A stretch of DNA of 53,690 bases from an uncultured Clostridia bacterium. GTDB lineage: Bacteria; Bacillota; Clostridia; UBA1381. Below the pieces are notes generated by a model. The model saw only the letters and a list, made by a program, of their open reading frames with translations. It ran no database searches and was not told where the DNA came from. The stretch is taken from contig CAKSNH010000016.1 of assembly GCA_934476075.1 (NCBI GenBank), positions 1 through 53,690 on the forward strand. The letters run 5' to 3'. Below, piece by piece: positions 23,123 to 32,738 of this stretch. Made by a program: the position numbers and the translations under genes. The stretch's first letter is position 1; every line of letters starts with the position of its first letter.

Positions 23123-26100
23123 TTATTTAACCTTTTCAAGAATCCATCTCTGGCCTACGCCACTTCTGTATTCCCATTGGCATACATTAGCACCGTTTTC
23201 CTTGCTTACGCCGCTAACATCAAGGCATGATTTAAGTTCAGATACTCTTGTAAGAATACCGTAAGAACCATCACTTTCCTTTATAAACTTGAACTGCTGA
23301 TTCTTCTGTGAAGCATCACCCCATGTCTGAATGTTTGCTCCGTTATCGCCCGTACCGCCGTCAACGTCAATTGCCTGTGTATAATTTGAACAGCCTGTCA
23401 AAATCTTATAGTATCCATCATTTGTAGATACAACCTTGAACTGCTGTGCTGTTGCACCATTTGCCTGATACTGCTGAATGTTTGCACCATTATCAGCAAT
23501 TCCGTACATTACATCAAGATATTTTCCGCTGTTTACGCTCTTGAAGTTATATACACCCTCGTCAATTTTTGCATACCCATCGTCTGTTGATGATTCTTCT
23601 GACGCATCATCTTTTGTGTCTTCTTTGACAGGTTCAAAATACCACTGCTGCCCCGCACCTGCCCAGTATGCATACTGCTGAATATTAGCACCTGCCTCTG
23701 TGCTGATGTTTGCAACATCAAGTGCTGATGCAAGTGAAGATGAACGTGTAAGTATTGCATATTTGCCGCTACCTGCATCCTTAAACTTGAACTGCTGATT
23801 TGCACCTGAACCTGATTTCCATGTAAGAATGTTTGCACAATTTTCCGGACTGTTTTCGCTTACATCAACTGCATTATTATAATCTGAACAGCCTGTAAGG
23901 AGTTTGTAGTAACCGTTTCCTGCAGATACAACCTTGAACTGCTGTGATTTTTCACCTGTAAAATCACTCTGAAGTAAGTTTGCACCATTTGCTGATGATC
24001 CATCAGCTACATCAAGATACATATCACTGTTAGCACTCTTGATATAGTATACACCCTCTGCTATGTCAGCATATTCTTCAATCGGTGTTGGTGTTGGTGT
24101 TGGTGTTGGTGTTGGTGTTGGTGTTGGTGTCGGTGTCGGTGTCGGCGTCGGTGTCGGTGTTGGTGTTGGTGTTGGTGTTGGTGTTGGTGTTGGTGTTGGT
24201 AATGGTTTTGAAGATGCCGGAGCTATTTCAATACCGCTGATATATCCGCCATACTTCTTATCACCCATATTTATATCAATATTAAGCATTCCGTCTTTTA
24301 CATCTACTCGTGCAACATATTGAGCTGCATCAGTAGCAAAAAGTGCACCCGATTGTGTACCCTCTACCGTATAGCTCGTTCCAAAACCTGTATTCCAACA
24401 ACCATAATGAATAGTTACGTCATATCTGCCATTTGGAATATTTGACATGAACTTTGCTGTGCCATTAATTTGGTCACTGTAAATTTTTTCATAACCCGAT
24501 GGTACATTACCAGGACCCCTTGTCATAGCAGCAGGAAGTGCACCGCTGAAACCATAACCCGTATATGGTGAATATGCTGTTGTGGATTTAACTGCCGCAA
24601 ATCCGTCTTGAACATCTCCATCACCAAAATCGAATTTATATGTCGGATTCGGTATAGGAAGAACCTCAATACCGCTTATATATCCGCCGTATGCTTTGTC
24701 ACCTGATTTTATAACTACATCAAGCATTCCATCCTTGATTTCAACCGGAACAGCAGTTACAGCTGCCGTAGTTGATGCAAGAGCCTCCGTTTCTATACCC
24801 TCAACAACATATTTTGTGCCAAATGATTCATTCCAACTACCATAATAAATAGCAACATTATAGTTTCCATTCGGAATATATGCCTTGAAATGACTATTTC
24901 CGTTCAATTGGTCATTGTACATATTTTCCATACCCGAGGCAATTGCACCCGGTGCTCTTGTCATTCCTTCGGGAAGTGAGCCCTCAAATCCATAACCTAA
25001 TTTACCGCTATACGCAGTAGATGATCTTACAGCCTCAAATCCGCTTTGAACATCGCCGTCACCAAAGTCGAATTTATACTTCGGAGTAGGCGGTGTTGTA
25101 ATTTCAATACCGCTGATATATCCGCCGAATGATTTATCACCCTTTGAAATTTTAACATCAAGAATTCCGTCACTAACCTTTACAACTGCAGAATACTCTG
25201 CCGGACCGGTTGATGAAAGTGCACCCGAATCAACACCCTCTATATTAAAGCGTGTACCGAATGAATCATTCCAACAACCATAATGTACTGTTACACAATA
25301 TGTACCGTTAGGTATATTTGTTCTAAATGTAGTTTCGCCTTGAATTTGGTCACTGTACAGGTTATCCATGCCACCTGTAACTCCGCCCGGACCTCTTGTC
25401 ATTCCGCTTTGTGAACCTACAAACCCGAAACCGTTATTTGAATTATATGTAGTTGATGATCTTACAGGCACAAAACCACTCTGAACATCACCGTCACCAA
25501 AATCAAACTTGTACGGTGTAGCAAGAACCTTTATCGAGAAAGTTCTTGTATGTGAGTATCTTCCGTTTGTTATCGTTGCACGAATATCAACCATATTATT
25601 ATCTGTTGATGGACGTGTCAAAGATGTAATTTTATTATTCTGTATAACAATGCATGGTGATGTACTTACCCATGAAATAGATGAACCCTTTGCTCCTCTT
25701 GTAGGAAGAACAAGATCTCCTACATTTTTAACCGTAGTTGTTGAAAGAGTAAGTGAATTAGCATCTGCCTGTGCATTTACAAAGTCAGCACCAATCTCCG
25801 CACCTTTTGGAGATGTCTTAACAACACCTGATGGGAATGCGTTTACAGTAAGGTCATTTATGTAATATTCGATATTGTTATATCCTTGACCGAGATAGTC
25901 ACCCATTGCATCATTTTGCTTCGGGTTAAGACCTCTCTCATTTTCCCAACTGTCCGGCATACCATCATTATCCGAGTCGACAATTTCTTTTTTTGTTATC
26001 TGTGCCGGATAATAGTCATCATAGTTAACCTGTTTGATATTGTATTTTGCAATTGCATTATTAAGCTCTGTATCAGATGATGTAAGTGTTGAGAAATTAC

Positions 26101-27280
26101 GTCCTCCTGAAAGATAGCCGTTACCTGTGCGTGCCTCGTCCATTACCTGACGGTCAATCTTCGGACGCTTTGCAGCACTTATACCTGCACCTGCATACGA
26201 AAGAACTGTCTGATATGCGGCGTCAGCTGATTGTGCATTTCTTGCGATTGAAGCATCGTTTCCGTAAACATCCTTTACAACAAACGGTGTATTAACCTCG
26301 TAAACACCCTGTGACATACCTGATGTACCATAATTAACACCAATCCAGTTATTGCTGTTCATTGCAGAATTATGGTCTGTGCCATTAGCATTTACCATCT
26401 TGTTGCCTGTAAGATAAAATCTGTACTTTTCAGGATACGAACCGCTTGATATGCTTATATAGTTATATCCGCCTCTTGTAGACTGACCTTTCTTGAAGTA
26501 GTTGCCTACATAGTTTACATGACCGAACGTACCGTATGCTGTCTGATAACCCCAGTTAAAGATTACATTATTTACATAATCTAATGTATTCGGTGCACCT
26601 ATTTTTCCTCTAAAGTTACGAGAAATGTTATCTGCAATCATGTTGTGATGCCATGTGTTATGACCTGCACCCATCATGATACCGAAACCGTGACAACCCT
26701 TTGAATGGTATGAAATACAGTTTGACGGACCAATGATTGAATACTGTACAGTCTGCTGCATACTCGAATATAGTCCGAACTGCTCGTCATTAGCCCAACC
26801 GATAGAGCAGTGGTCTATCATGGAGTTAGAACCTTTTGAACCTCCCCATGCGTCACATTCACTCGAACCATTTTCGCCGGGACGCGAGCTTACAAAACGG
26901 ATGATGATATTATCTCCGCCCATACCAATTTTTCCGCCTCTGAGAGTTATACCTCCGCCTCCGGGAGCTGTTTGTCCTGCTATTGTATTATTTCCCTTTA
27001 CTACGACATCGGATTTAAGGTTAATCGTTCCTCCCACATCGAATACAATAATTCTTCCTGACCTTGAAACAGCATCACGGAATGAGCCTGCACCACTGTC
27101 ATTGAGGTTTGTTACATGGTACACTGTACCGCCTCTGCCACCGGTAGCATATTTACCAGCACCCTCCGCACCCGGAAAAGCAACAATCGGGCTTGCTGCC
27201 GATGCTGTCATTGTAAATTGGAACGCAACACTTCCTAACATTGTTAGTGACAGCAATGCCGCCACAATTTTTCTTTTCAT
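23123..27280 (-). CDS. Secreted multidomain pectate lyase
   Basis: A 1385-residue secreted enzyme. Signal peptide 1-29 (ends TASAASP); pectate lyase domain about 31-420 of the parallel beta-helix PL1 type (FPGAEGAGKYATGGRGG, IIVFDVGGTI, WHHNMIADNISRNF, RGKIG); a calcium-binding DSDNDGMPDSW turn near 440; an Ig-like domain about 500-585; three similar galactose-binding modules starting near 589, 732 and 880 (each KFDFGDGDVQ-x-GF); a Pro-Thr linker 1027-1066; two ricin-type lectin domains from about 1070 and 1240. It should cut polygalacturonate by beta-elimination outside the cell, the other modules binding pectin side chains. RBS AGGAGGGTG. No SLH or sortase anchor, so probably released. Confidence 0.9.
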   Translation of the reverse strand: MKRKIVAALLSLTMLGSVAFQFTMTASAASPIVAFPGAEGAGKYATGGRGGTVYHVTNLNDSGAGSFRDAVSRSGRIIVFDVGGTINLKSDVVVKGNNTIAGQTAPGGGGITLRGGKIGMGGDNIIIRFVSSRPGENGSSECDAWGGSKGSNSMIDHCSIGWANDEQFGLYSSMQQTVQYSIIGPSNCISYHSKGCHGFGIMMGAGHNTWHHNMIADNISRNFRGKIGAPNTLDYVNNVIFNWGYQTAYGTFGHVNYVGNYFKKGQSTRGGYNYISISSGSYPEKYRFYLTGNKMVNANGTDHNSAMNSNNWIGVNYGTSGMSQGVYEVNTPFVVKDVYGNDASIARNAQSADAAYQTVLSYAGAGISAAKRPKIDRQVMDEARTGNGYLSGGRNFSTLTSSDTELNNAIAKYNIKQVNYDDYYPAQITKKEIVDSDNDGMPDSWENERGLNPKQNDAMGDYLGQGYNNIEYYINDLTVNAFPSGVVKTSPKGAEIGADFVNAQADANSLTLSTTTVKNVGDLVLPTRGAKGSSISWVSTSPCIVIQNNKITSLTRPSTDNNMVDIRATITNGRYSHTRTFSIKVLATPYKFDFGDGDVQSGFVPVRSSTTYNSNNGFGFVGSQSGMTRGPGGVTGGMDNLYSDQIQGETTFRTNIPNGTYCVTVHYGCWNDSFGTRFNIEGVDSGALSSTGPAEYSAVVKVSDGILDVKISKGDKSFGGYISGIEITTPPTPKYKFDFGDGDVQSGFEAVRSSTAYSGKLGYGFEGSLPEGMTRAPGAIASGMENMYNDQLNGNSHFKAYIPNGNYNVAIYYGSWNESFGTKYVVEGIETEALASTTAAVTAVPVEIKDGMLDVVIKSGDKAYGGYISGIEVLPIPNPTYKFDFGDGDVQDGFAAVKSTTAYSPYTGYGFSGALPAAMTRGPGNVPSGYEKIYSDQINGTAKFMSNIPNGRYDVTIHYGCWNTGFGTSYTVEGTQSGALFATDAAQYVARVDVKDGMLNIDINMGDKKYGGYISGIEIAPASSKPLPTPTPTPTPTPTPTPTPTPTPTPTPTPTPTPTPTPTPTPIEEYADIAEGVYYIKSANSDMYLDVADGSSANGANLLQSDFTGEKSQQFKVVSAGNGYYKLLTGCSDYNNAVDVSENSPENCANILTWKSGSGANQQFKFKDAGSGKYAILTRSSSLASALDVANISTEAGANIQQYAYWAGAGQQWYFEPVKEDTKDDASEESSTDDGYAKIDEGVYNFKSVNSGKYLDVMYGIADNGANIQQYQANGATAQQFKVVSTNDGYYKILTGCSNYTQAIDVDGGTGDNGANIQTWGDASQKNQQFKFIKESDGSYGILTRVSELKSCLDVSGVSKENGANVCQWEYRSGVGQRWILEKVK
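24083..24200 (-). repeat. Hexanucleotide tandem repeat encoding a Pro-Thr linker
   Basis: About 20 units of GGTGTT (plus-strand view) with a central block of GGTGTC/GGCGTC variants encode the (Pro-Thr)n linker between the galactose-binding and lectin modules. Its length is likely to vary by slippage in whole codon pairs, which would change the linker but keep the frame. Confidence 0.9.
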
Positions 27281-27467
27281 TAATAATCACCCTCCTGTTA
27301 AAATTTAACCATTTAACTCTATCATTAAACTGATTATATCATTCTTAAATAATTTTTCTATTGATTTTATGCAACAATTTTAAAAAAAAAAATTGTCTAT
27401 TTTTCACAAAAAACTATTTATAATTATAGGTTATCTTATAAAGTATTACAAAATAAGATTCACGAGT

Positions 27468-27755
27468 CTACTCGACAATCTCGGAAACAGACTTTACAAC
27501 CTGCTCGGTAGTATCCTCAATCGTGATCTTGCCCCCCGGAATGCTCTGCCCTTTGGTAAGCCTTGATAGCATTTTATCGAATATATTCTTTTGCAGCTTT
27601 TGAGCCTGTTCGATCTCCGAATTAGCTTTTTGGAAATCAATATGTGCAGCAGATAAAAGGCGTTTGAAGGCAGCTTCCGGTATCGCCGAAACAGTGGCAT
27701 ATTTAGAGTTACTATTGTCACATCGAGAAAAATAAATTTTAAAAAATAAGATCAA
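27468..27755 (-). CDS. Short open frame, possibly a gene fragment
   Basis: A 95-codon frame with a helical, charged sequence (FKRLLSAAHIDFQKANSEIE ..., IFDKMLSRLTKGQ) and no recognised domain. I see no good ribosome site before the first ATG. A strong minus-strand terminator overlaps its start, which argues that the frame is the tail of something lost. Low confidence that it is expressed. Confidence 0.3.
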   Translation of the reverse strand: MILFFKIYFSRCDNSNSKYATVSAIPEAAFKRLLSAAHIDFQKANSEIEQAQKLQKNIFDKMLSRLTKGQSIPGGKITIEDTTEQVVKSVSEIVE

Positions 27756-27802
27756 AAGCTCCCCATCACCGGATATATTCCAGTGGTGAGGAGCCTTTGT
27801 AT
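27745..27802 (-). terminator. Strong hairpin terminator
   Basis: GGCTCC-t-CACCACtGG and CCGGTGATG-GGGAGC pair with few mismatches; on the minus strand a TTTTGATCTTATTTTTT tract follows. The gene it once served is not present, since an IS remnant starts 25 bases to the right. Confidence 0.65.
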
Positions 27803-27826
27803 GATATAGACATTAACCTTCAATTG

Positions 27827-28648
27827 TAGGTTTACAATAGATGTGTTACATTCCGCAATATTTTGTTACGAGATAAACTCATAACAAAATATTACGGCAA
27901 AAAAAGAATAGCAAGTGAAACTTCTTTGTGTTATAGTTAATTCACCACAAACAAACCAAAACAAAGGAGACACTTGCTATGAATACTATAACACAAACAA
28001 TGAAGTTCAGACAAGCCCTAATTGAATATTCTTTAAAATATGGCGTAACAAAAGCTGCTATTCGCTACAAAACCAATCGTCAGTACATTTACCGCTGGCG
28101 AAAACGATATGACGGCACATTGCAGTCCTTAGCCGATAAATCGCACAAACCACACCACCACCCGAATGAGCATACCCCTGACGAGTTAAAATTAATCGAA
28201 AATATGCGTAAACGTAACCCTAATGCCGGTTTAGTTGTGTTTGTTGAACATCTGATAAAGAAATTTCCGTTTAAAATCGAATGTGTACAAACCGACAACG
28301 GACAAGAATTCACTAAAAAACTCGGCAGTTCTAAAACACCTACTCCAACAATGTTTGAGGCTGCTCTTGAACAACATAATATTAAGCATAAATTAATCAG
28401 ACCGTATACACCACGGCATAACGGCAAAGTTGAACGCTCCCACCGTAAAGATAATGAATATTTCTATGCTACACATACGTTTTATTCATTTGATGACTTT
28501 GCCAAACAATTAAAGGTGCATAACTATAAATACAACAAGTTTCCTATGCGTCCTCTTAATTGGAAAGCCCCTGTTGATTACATTAAAGCTTTCCTGCAAG
28601 ACGGCGAAATTTTTTGACCGATTGTGTAACACATCATTGACAAACCTA
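27827..28648. mobile_element. Deletion derivative of a DDE insertion sequence
   Basis: Terminal inverted repeats of 24 bases (27827-27850 and 28625-28648) agree at 19 positions and share TAGGTTT and ATGTGTTACA. Inside, a perfect 12-bp stem (AATATTTTGTTA, 27857-27868, with 27882-27893) precedes the transposase gene. I see no target-site duplication. The transposase lacks a central piece, so it could move only if helped by a full copy elsewhere. Confidence 0.7.
27979..28617 (+). pseudogene. Transposase with in-frame internal deletion
   Basis: The 212-codon frame has an N-terminal helix-turn-helix (GVTKAAIRYKTNRQYIYRWR) and the second half of an rve/DDE integrase core: TDNGQEF (Asp) and RHNGKVERSH (Glu). 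The segment that should carry the first Asp, roughly 100 residues, is missing between NAGLVVF and VEHLIKK; full relatives of the IS481/IS3 type are near 310 residues. RBS AAAGGAG. Catalytically dead as it stands. Confidence 0.8.
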
Positions 28649-28661
28649 CATAATTCCAACA

Positions 28662-28687
28662 ACACCCAAGCCTTAGCCTAAGTGCCG
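28662..28687. repeat. Relic of the integrase-terminator block
   Basis: acacccaagcc-t-tagcct-a-agtgcc is the same stem as at 11662-11688 with a few changes. It lies next to the IS, 5.7 kb beyond element II. Confidence 0.45.
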
Positions 28688-28736
28688 GCTTTACCACATC
28701 ATATAACCTTGAAATTATCATTCATAAAATTGCCCC

Positions 28737-28776
28737 TAAAAAAAGCCTGTGAGTCTTCACTCACAGGCTTTCATTT
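28737..28776 (-). terminator. Terminator of the ctsR-clpC operon
   Basis: The stem AAAGCCTGTGAGT-gaag-ACTCACAGGCTTTTT lies about 40 bases beyond the clpC stop with a T-run on the minus strand. Confidence 0.85.
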
Positions 28777-28813
28777 AGGGGTAAAAGAAATTGGGTTTTT
28801 GTTTTACATTTTA

Positions 28814-31297
28814 TTAAATTTTATCTACTGCAAATTCACCGTCCTTGGCATCAATCTTGATACTGCTGCCTCTCGGAACACTGCCGTCAATAATCTTTTC
28901 GGCAAGCATATCCTCAATCTTGTTTTGGATAGCACGTCTTAACGGTCTTGCACCGTATGTCGGGTCAAATCCCTCTTTGGCGATTAAAGCGATTGCCTCG
29001 TCGGTAAATTCAGCCTTAATTTCGTTTGATTCAAGACGTTTTACCAGTGTATCAAGCATCAATTTTGCAATTTCCTTGATATTTTCGTCTGTCAATCTGT
29101 CGAATACGATAATGTCGTCAATACGGTTCAGGAATTCCGGCTTGAACGCACGTCTTACCTCCTCCATTACACGGCTCTTAATCTGCTCATGCTCGTCTTT
29201 TGCCTTGTCACCGCTGTCACTATCCGCATTAAATCCAAGCTTTGATACATTGGTGTTTAGAATATTCTTCGCACCCAGGTTAGATGTCATAATAATTACA
29301 GTATTTCTGAAATCGACTTTTCTGCCCTGTGCGTCTGTCAGGAAACCGTCTTCAAGCATTTGCAGCATGATATTGAATACATCGGGATGTGCCTTTTCAA
29401 TCTCATCGAACAGCAATACCGAATATGGTTTTCTGCGGATTTTCTCGGTTAATTGACCGCCTTCCTCGAAACCTACATATCCCGGAGGCGAACCGATAAA
29501 TTTAGACACCGAATGTTTCTCCATATATTCCGACATATCGACTCTTATAATAGCGTCCTCACTGCCGAACATAGCCTCTGCCAGTGCCTTTGAAAGCTCT
29601 GTTTTACCTACACCCGTCGGACCTAAGAACAGGAACGAGCCTGTCGGACGTTTAGGGTCTTTCAATCCCGCTCTGCCACGTCTGATAGCCTTTGCTACCG
29701 CCTTGACTGCCTCGTCCTGACCGATTACACGGCTGTGCAATACATTTTCAAGATTTTTAAGCTTGTCGCTTTCTTCCTCGGCAAGTTTCTTAACAGGGAT
29801 ATTAGTCCAGTCGGATACAATATCCGCAATATCCTCTGCCGTAACCTCCGAAGCTGCGGAACTCGATTTTTCTTTCCATGCCGATTTTTGAGTATTGATA
29901 CTCTCTTTCAATTTGTTTTCCTTATCACGGATTTGTGCGGCTTTTTCAAAGTCTTGCGTTGTAACCGCCGCCTCTTTCTCCTTTGCAAGGTCGGCAAGCT
30001 GTTTTTCAAGGTCTTTGACATCGTTCGGAGCAGTAAGCGTGCTCAAACGTTTTTTAGACGCCGCCTCATCTACAAGGTCGATAGCCTTATCGGGCAAAAA
30101 TCTGTCTGTGATATAACGTGACGACAATTCCGCTGCGGCTTTCAGTGCCTCGTCGGTAATCTTCACGCTGTGGTGTGCCTCATATTTATCACGAATACCA
30201 AGCAGGATTGAATATGTTTCCTCAACACTCGGTTCGCCGACTGTGACCGGCTGGAAACGACGCTCCAAAGCTGCGTCCTTTTCGATATATTTACGGTACT
30301 CCTTAATTGTCGTAGCACCGATTAACTGCAATTCACCACGGGCAAGCGACGGTTTCAAAATATTAGATGCATCAATCGCACCTTCTGCCGCACCCGCTCC
30401 GACAATGGTATGAATTTCATCGATAAACAATATTACATTGCCCGAATTGATAACTTCTTCCACTGCCTTTTTAAGTCTTTCTTCAAACTCACCACGATAT
30501 TTAGCACCCGCTACCATAGATGACAAATCCAAAGTAACCAATCGCTTATCCTTCAAAATTTCGGGAACATCGCCCGCTGCAATTTTCTGTGCCAAACCTT
30601 CGATAACCGCCGTTTTACCAACACCCGGTTCACCAATCAGGCACGGATTGTTTTTCGTACGTCTGCTCAAAATCTGAATAACTCTTTCGATTTCTTTGCT
30701 TCTGCCGATTACAGGGTCAAATTTATTTTCTTTTGCAAGTTTGGTAAAATCTCTGCCGAATTGGTCAAGAGTAGGCGTAGCCGCCTTTTTACCGCCCTTT
30801 TTTGCATAGCCGTTCGAGTATGCGTTCGGCTGCGAATAATTTTCGTCAAATTCCTCATTGCCCGATACGGCTCTTACCATGTCGGCGTAAAAACCTTGAA
30901 GTTCAATTCCAAGCTCAGACAAAATTCTTACGGCAACTCCCTCACCCTCACGAATGATAGCCATAAGCATATGCTCTGTACCGATATAGCTGTGACCGAG
31001 TCTTCTCGCTTCAAGCAGGCTGATTTCCAGAATACGTTTTGTACGCGGAGTGAATGCCACTTCCATATTGGCAGGCAGTGCAATACCCGTACCCATCAAT
31101 TCTTCAATTTTTTCCTTAATTTTATCGGCGGTAACATTGGCATTTTCAAGCATTTTCGCCGCAACACCGTCAGTTTCCATGGCAAGTCCCATCAGGATAT
31201 GCTCACTGCCGATATAGTCATGTCCCAACTCGCACGCACTTTGATGTGCATAGTTAAGAGCGTTTCTTGCTTTCTCTGTGAAATATGGTGACAACAT
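28814..31297 (-). CDS. clpC: ATP-dependent Clp protease ATPase subunit ClpC
   Basis: An 827-residue Hsp100 unfoldase that feeds substrates to ClpP. It has two N-terminal Clp-N repeats (FTEKARNALNYAHQSA; FTPRTKRILEISLLEARRLG), AAA-1 with GEPGVGKT, a UVR-type coiled middle region (DFEKAAQIRDKENKL) and AAA-2 with GPTGVGKT and pore loop GYVGFEEGG. In Firmicutes ClpC recognises phosphoarginine marks made by McsB. The start at 31297 follows AAAGGAG. Last gene of the CtsR operon. Confidence 0.97.
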   Translation of the reverse strand: MLSPYFTEKARNALNYAHQSACELGHDYIGSEHILMGLAMETDGVAAKMLENANVTADKIKEKIEELMGTGIALPANMEVAFTPRTKRILEISLLEARRLGHSYIGTEHMLMAIIREGEGVAVRILSELGIELQGFYADMVRAVSGNEEFDENYSQPNAYSNGYAKKGGKKAATPTLDQFGRDFTKLAKENKFDPVIGRSKEIERVIQILSRRTKNNPCLIGEPGVGKTAVIEGLAQKIAAGDVPEILKDKRLVTLDLSSMVAGAKYRGEFEERLKKAVEEVINSGNVILFIDEIHTIVGAGAAEGAIDASNILKPSLARGELQLIGATTIKEYRKYIEKDAALERRFQPVTVGEPSVEETYSILLGIRDKYEAHHSVKITDEALKAAAELSSRYITDRFLPDKAIDLVDEAASKKRLSTLTAPNDVKDLEKQLADLAKEKEAAVTTQDFEKAAQIRDKENKLKESINTQKSAWKEKSSSAASEVTAEDIADIVSDWTNIPVKKLAEEESDKLKNLENVLHSRVIGQDEAVKAVAKAIRRGRAGLKDPKRPTGSFLFLGPTGVGKTELSKALAEAMFGSEDAIIRVDMSEYMEKHSVSKFIGSPPGYVGFEEGGQLTEKIRRKPYSVLLFDEIEKAHPDVFNIMLQMLEDGFLTDAQGRKVDFRNTVIIMTSNLGAKNILNTNVSKLGFNADSDSGDKAKDEHEQIKSRVMEEVRRAFKPEFLNRIDDIIVFDRLTDENIKEIAKLMLDTLVKRLESNEIKAEFTDEAIALIAKEGFDPTYGARPLRRAIQNKIEDMLAEKIIDGSVPRGSSIKIDAKDGEFAVDKI

Positions 31298-31333
31298 AAT
31301 AATCAACTCCTTTTTTTCAAATCATATATATGT

Positions 31334-32341
31334 TTATACTCTGTTTCTGATTATCTCTGCCCTTTGTCTATCACGTTCGGCAGGATTTAGATTTTTACCG
31401 GCTTGTTTCATAATTGACGCAGGCTCGGTGTCCACTTCCAGCTCGGTTGTATTAATCTTACTGTCAGTTATTATACCCATATTCTGGGCAAGTCTTACAT
31501 CGGAAAGTAATTCTTTTGCCTCTGCCGATGTGATACTTCTTGCATATTTCAATGTACCGTATGAACGCCACAATTTATCCGCAAGAGCGTCATAGTTGTT
31601 CTTTTTCAAATGTTCACGGGCGTCCTTTTCGTGATTGATAATCTGATTTACGATATTTTCAAGTTTTGCGATAATCTCATTTTCGCTCGCACCCATTGTA
31701 ATCTGATTTGAGAATTGCAGCAGACTGCCTTGGATTTCCGTACCCTCGCCGTACAATCCACGCACCGCAATACCCAATTTTGTGCTCGAATTTACGATAC
31801 GCTGCAACTGATTTGTCATTTCCAATGCCGGCAAATGCAGCATTACGGACGCTCTCAAACCCGTACCCGTATTTGTCGGACACGATGTCAGATAACCGAA
31901 TTCCGAATCAAATGCGTATTCCAGATTTTCCTCGATAACATCATCAACCTTGTTTGCCAAGTTCCATGCCTCATTCAAATCAAATCCCGGCAAAATAGTC
32001 TGCAATCTGATGTGGTCCTCCTCCATAAGCATGATGCTTATTGTACGGTCTTTGTTCAAAAGTACCGCATGACCGTTCCCTTCAAGCATTGCCGGACTTA
32101 TCAAATGCTGTTCCGCAAGCAGCTGTCTGTCAAGCGGAGCAAGGAAGTCAAGCTCAACCAATTCAAAATCCTTTGCCAAAACACTGTTGCCGTTTAAAAT
32201 CGAATCAGCTATTTTCTTGACCGTCTTTTTCTTTTCGTCAGCCGTCATGGCATTCGGGAAAGGTACGTTTTTTAAGTTTCTTGCAAGTCTTATTCTTGTA
32301 CTCACTGCAATATCCGAGTTTTGTTTTTCATACCATAGCAT
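31334..32341 (-). CDS. mcsB: Protein arginine kinase McsB
   Basis: A 335-residue guanidino-kinase-fold enzyme that phosphorylates arginines on damaged proteins and on CtsR, marking them for ClpCP. Visible are VSTRIRLARNL (14-24) at the nucleotide site and LTSCPTNTGTGLRAS with the active-site Cys154. The start lies 1 base after the mcsA stop, with its ribosome site (GAGGTGA) inside mcsA, so translation is coupled. Confidence 0.96.
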   Translation of the reverse strand: MLWYEKQNSDIAVSTRIRLARNLKNVPFPNAMTADEKKKTVKKIADSILNGNSVLAKDFELVELDFLAPLDRQLLAEQHLISPAMLEGNGHAVLLNKDRTISIMLMEEDHIRLQTILPGFDLNEAWNLANKVDDVIEENLEYAFDSEFGYLTSCPTNTGTGLRASVMLHLPALEMTNQLQRIVNSSTKLGIAVRGLYGEGTEIQGSLLQFSNQITMGASENEIIAKLENIVNQIINHEKDAREHLKKNNYDALADKLWRSYGTLKYARSITSAEAKELLSDVRLAQNMGIITDSKINTTELEVDTEPASIMKQAGKNLNPAERDRQRAEIIRNRV

Positions 32342-32342
32342 A

Positions 32343-32726
32343 CTATTTCACCTCGTTTTCCAACTGTTTCAATTCCTTATGCAGCTTTGCCGCTTTTTCA
32401 TAGTCTTCATTTTTAACCGCCTGTGAAAGCTCCGCTTTCAGAGTTTCGTATCTGCGTTTCTTTTTCAAATCGTCCGCACAATGCGAAGGTACTTTACCGG
32501 TATGCTTTGCATTTGCATGAATTTGTTTTAATGTGAGCGTTACAGGGTTTCTGAACGCCTCATAACAAGCACCGCATCCGAATTTGCCCGTCTTTTGGAA
32601 ATCCTCAAATGTGTGTTTGCATACGGGACACACAACCTTTTTCGGCTGTGTATAATTTACAGGTAATATATCGAACCCGTCAAAAAAATCCGAGTTATCA
32701 AAAAAGTTTGAAAAAATGTCATACAT
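32343..32726 (-). CDS. mcsA: McsA, McsB activator, short form with one zinc site
   Basis: A 127-residue protein with a single four-cysteine zinc site (CPVCKHTFEDFQKTGKFGC, then ACYEAF) and a C-terminal UVR coiled coil (EDYEKAAKLHKELKQLE). McsA binds and activates McsB. Bacillus McsA is about 185 residues with a further CxxC zinc module at the N-terminus; here that module is absent, replaced by a Phe/Asp-rich stretch. AAGGAGG just upstream of the ATG shows that the short start is real. Confidence 0.93.
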   Translation of the reverse strand: MYDIFSNFFDNSDFFDGFDILPVNYTQPKKVVCPVCKHTFEDFQKTGKFGCGACYEAFRNPVTLTLKQIHANAKHTGKVPSHCADDLKKKRRYETLKAELSQAVKNEDYEKAAKLHKELKQLENEVK

Positions 32727-32738
32727 AATAATTCCTCC

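Noticed and set aside
24083..24200. CRISPR-like array
   Set aside because: The repeat unit is six bases, contiguous and in frame with a linker; there are no spacers. No CRISPR array is seen elsewhere in the window.
24063..24323. Plus-strand open frame of Gly-Val repeats
   Set aside because: It is the opposite strand of the Pro-Thr linker in the pectate lyase; no ribosome site and no independent support.
27494..27721. Second overlapping frame in the same small region
   Set aside because: Arg-rich composition typical of an out-of-frame reading, and no start signal.
28089..28427. Minus-strand frame inside the transposase
   Set aside because: Shadow of the transposase coding strand; the plus-strand frame carries recognisable DDE motifs.
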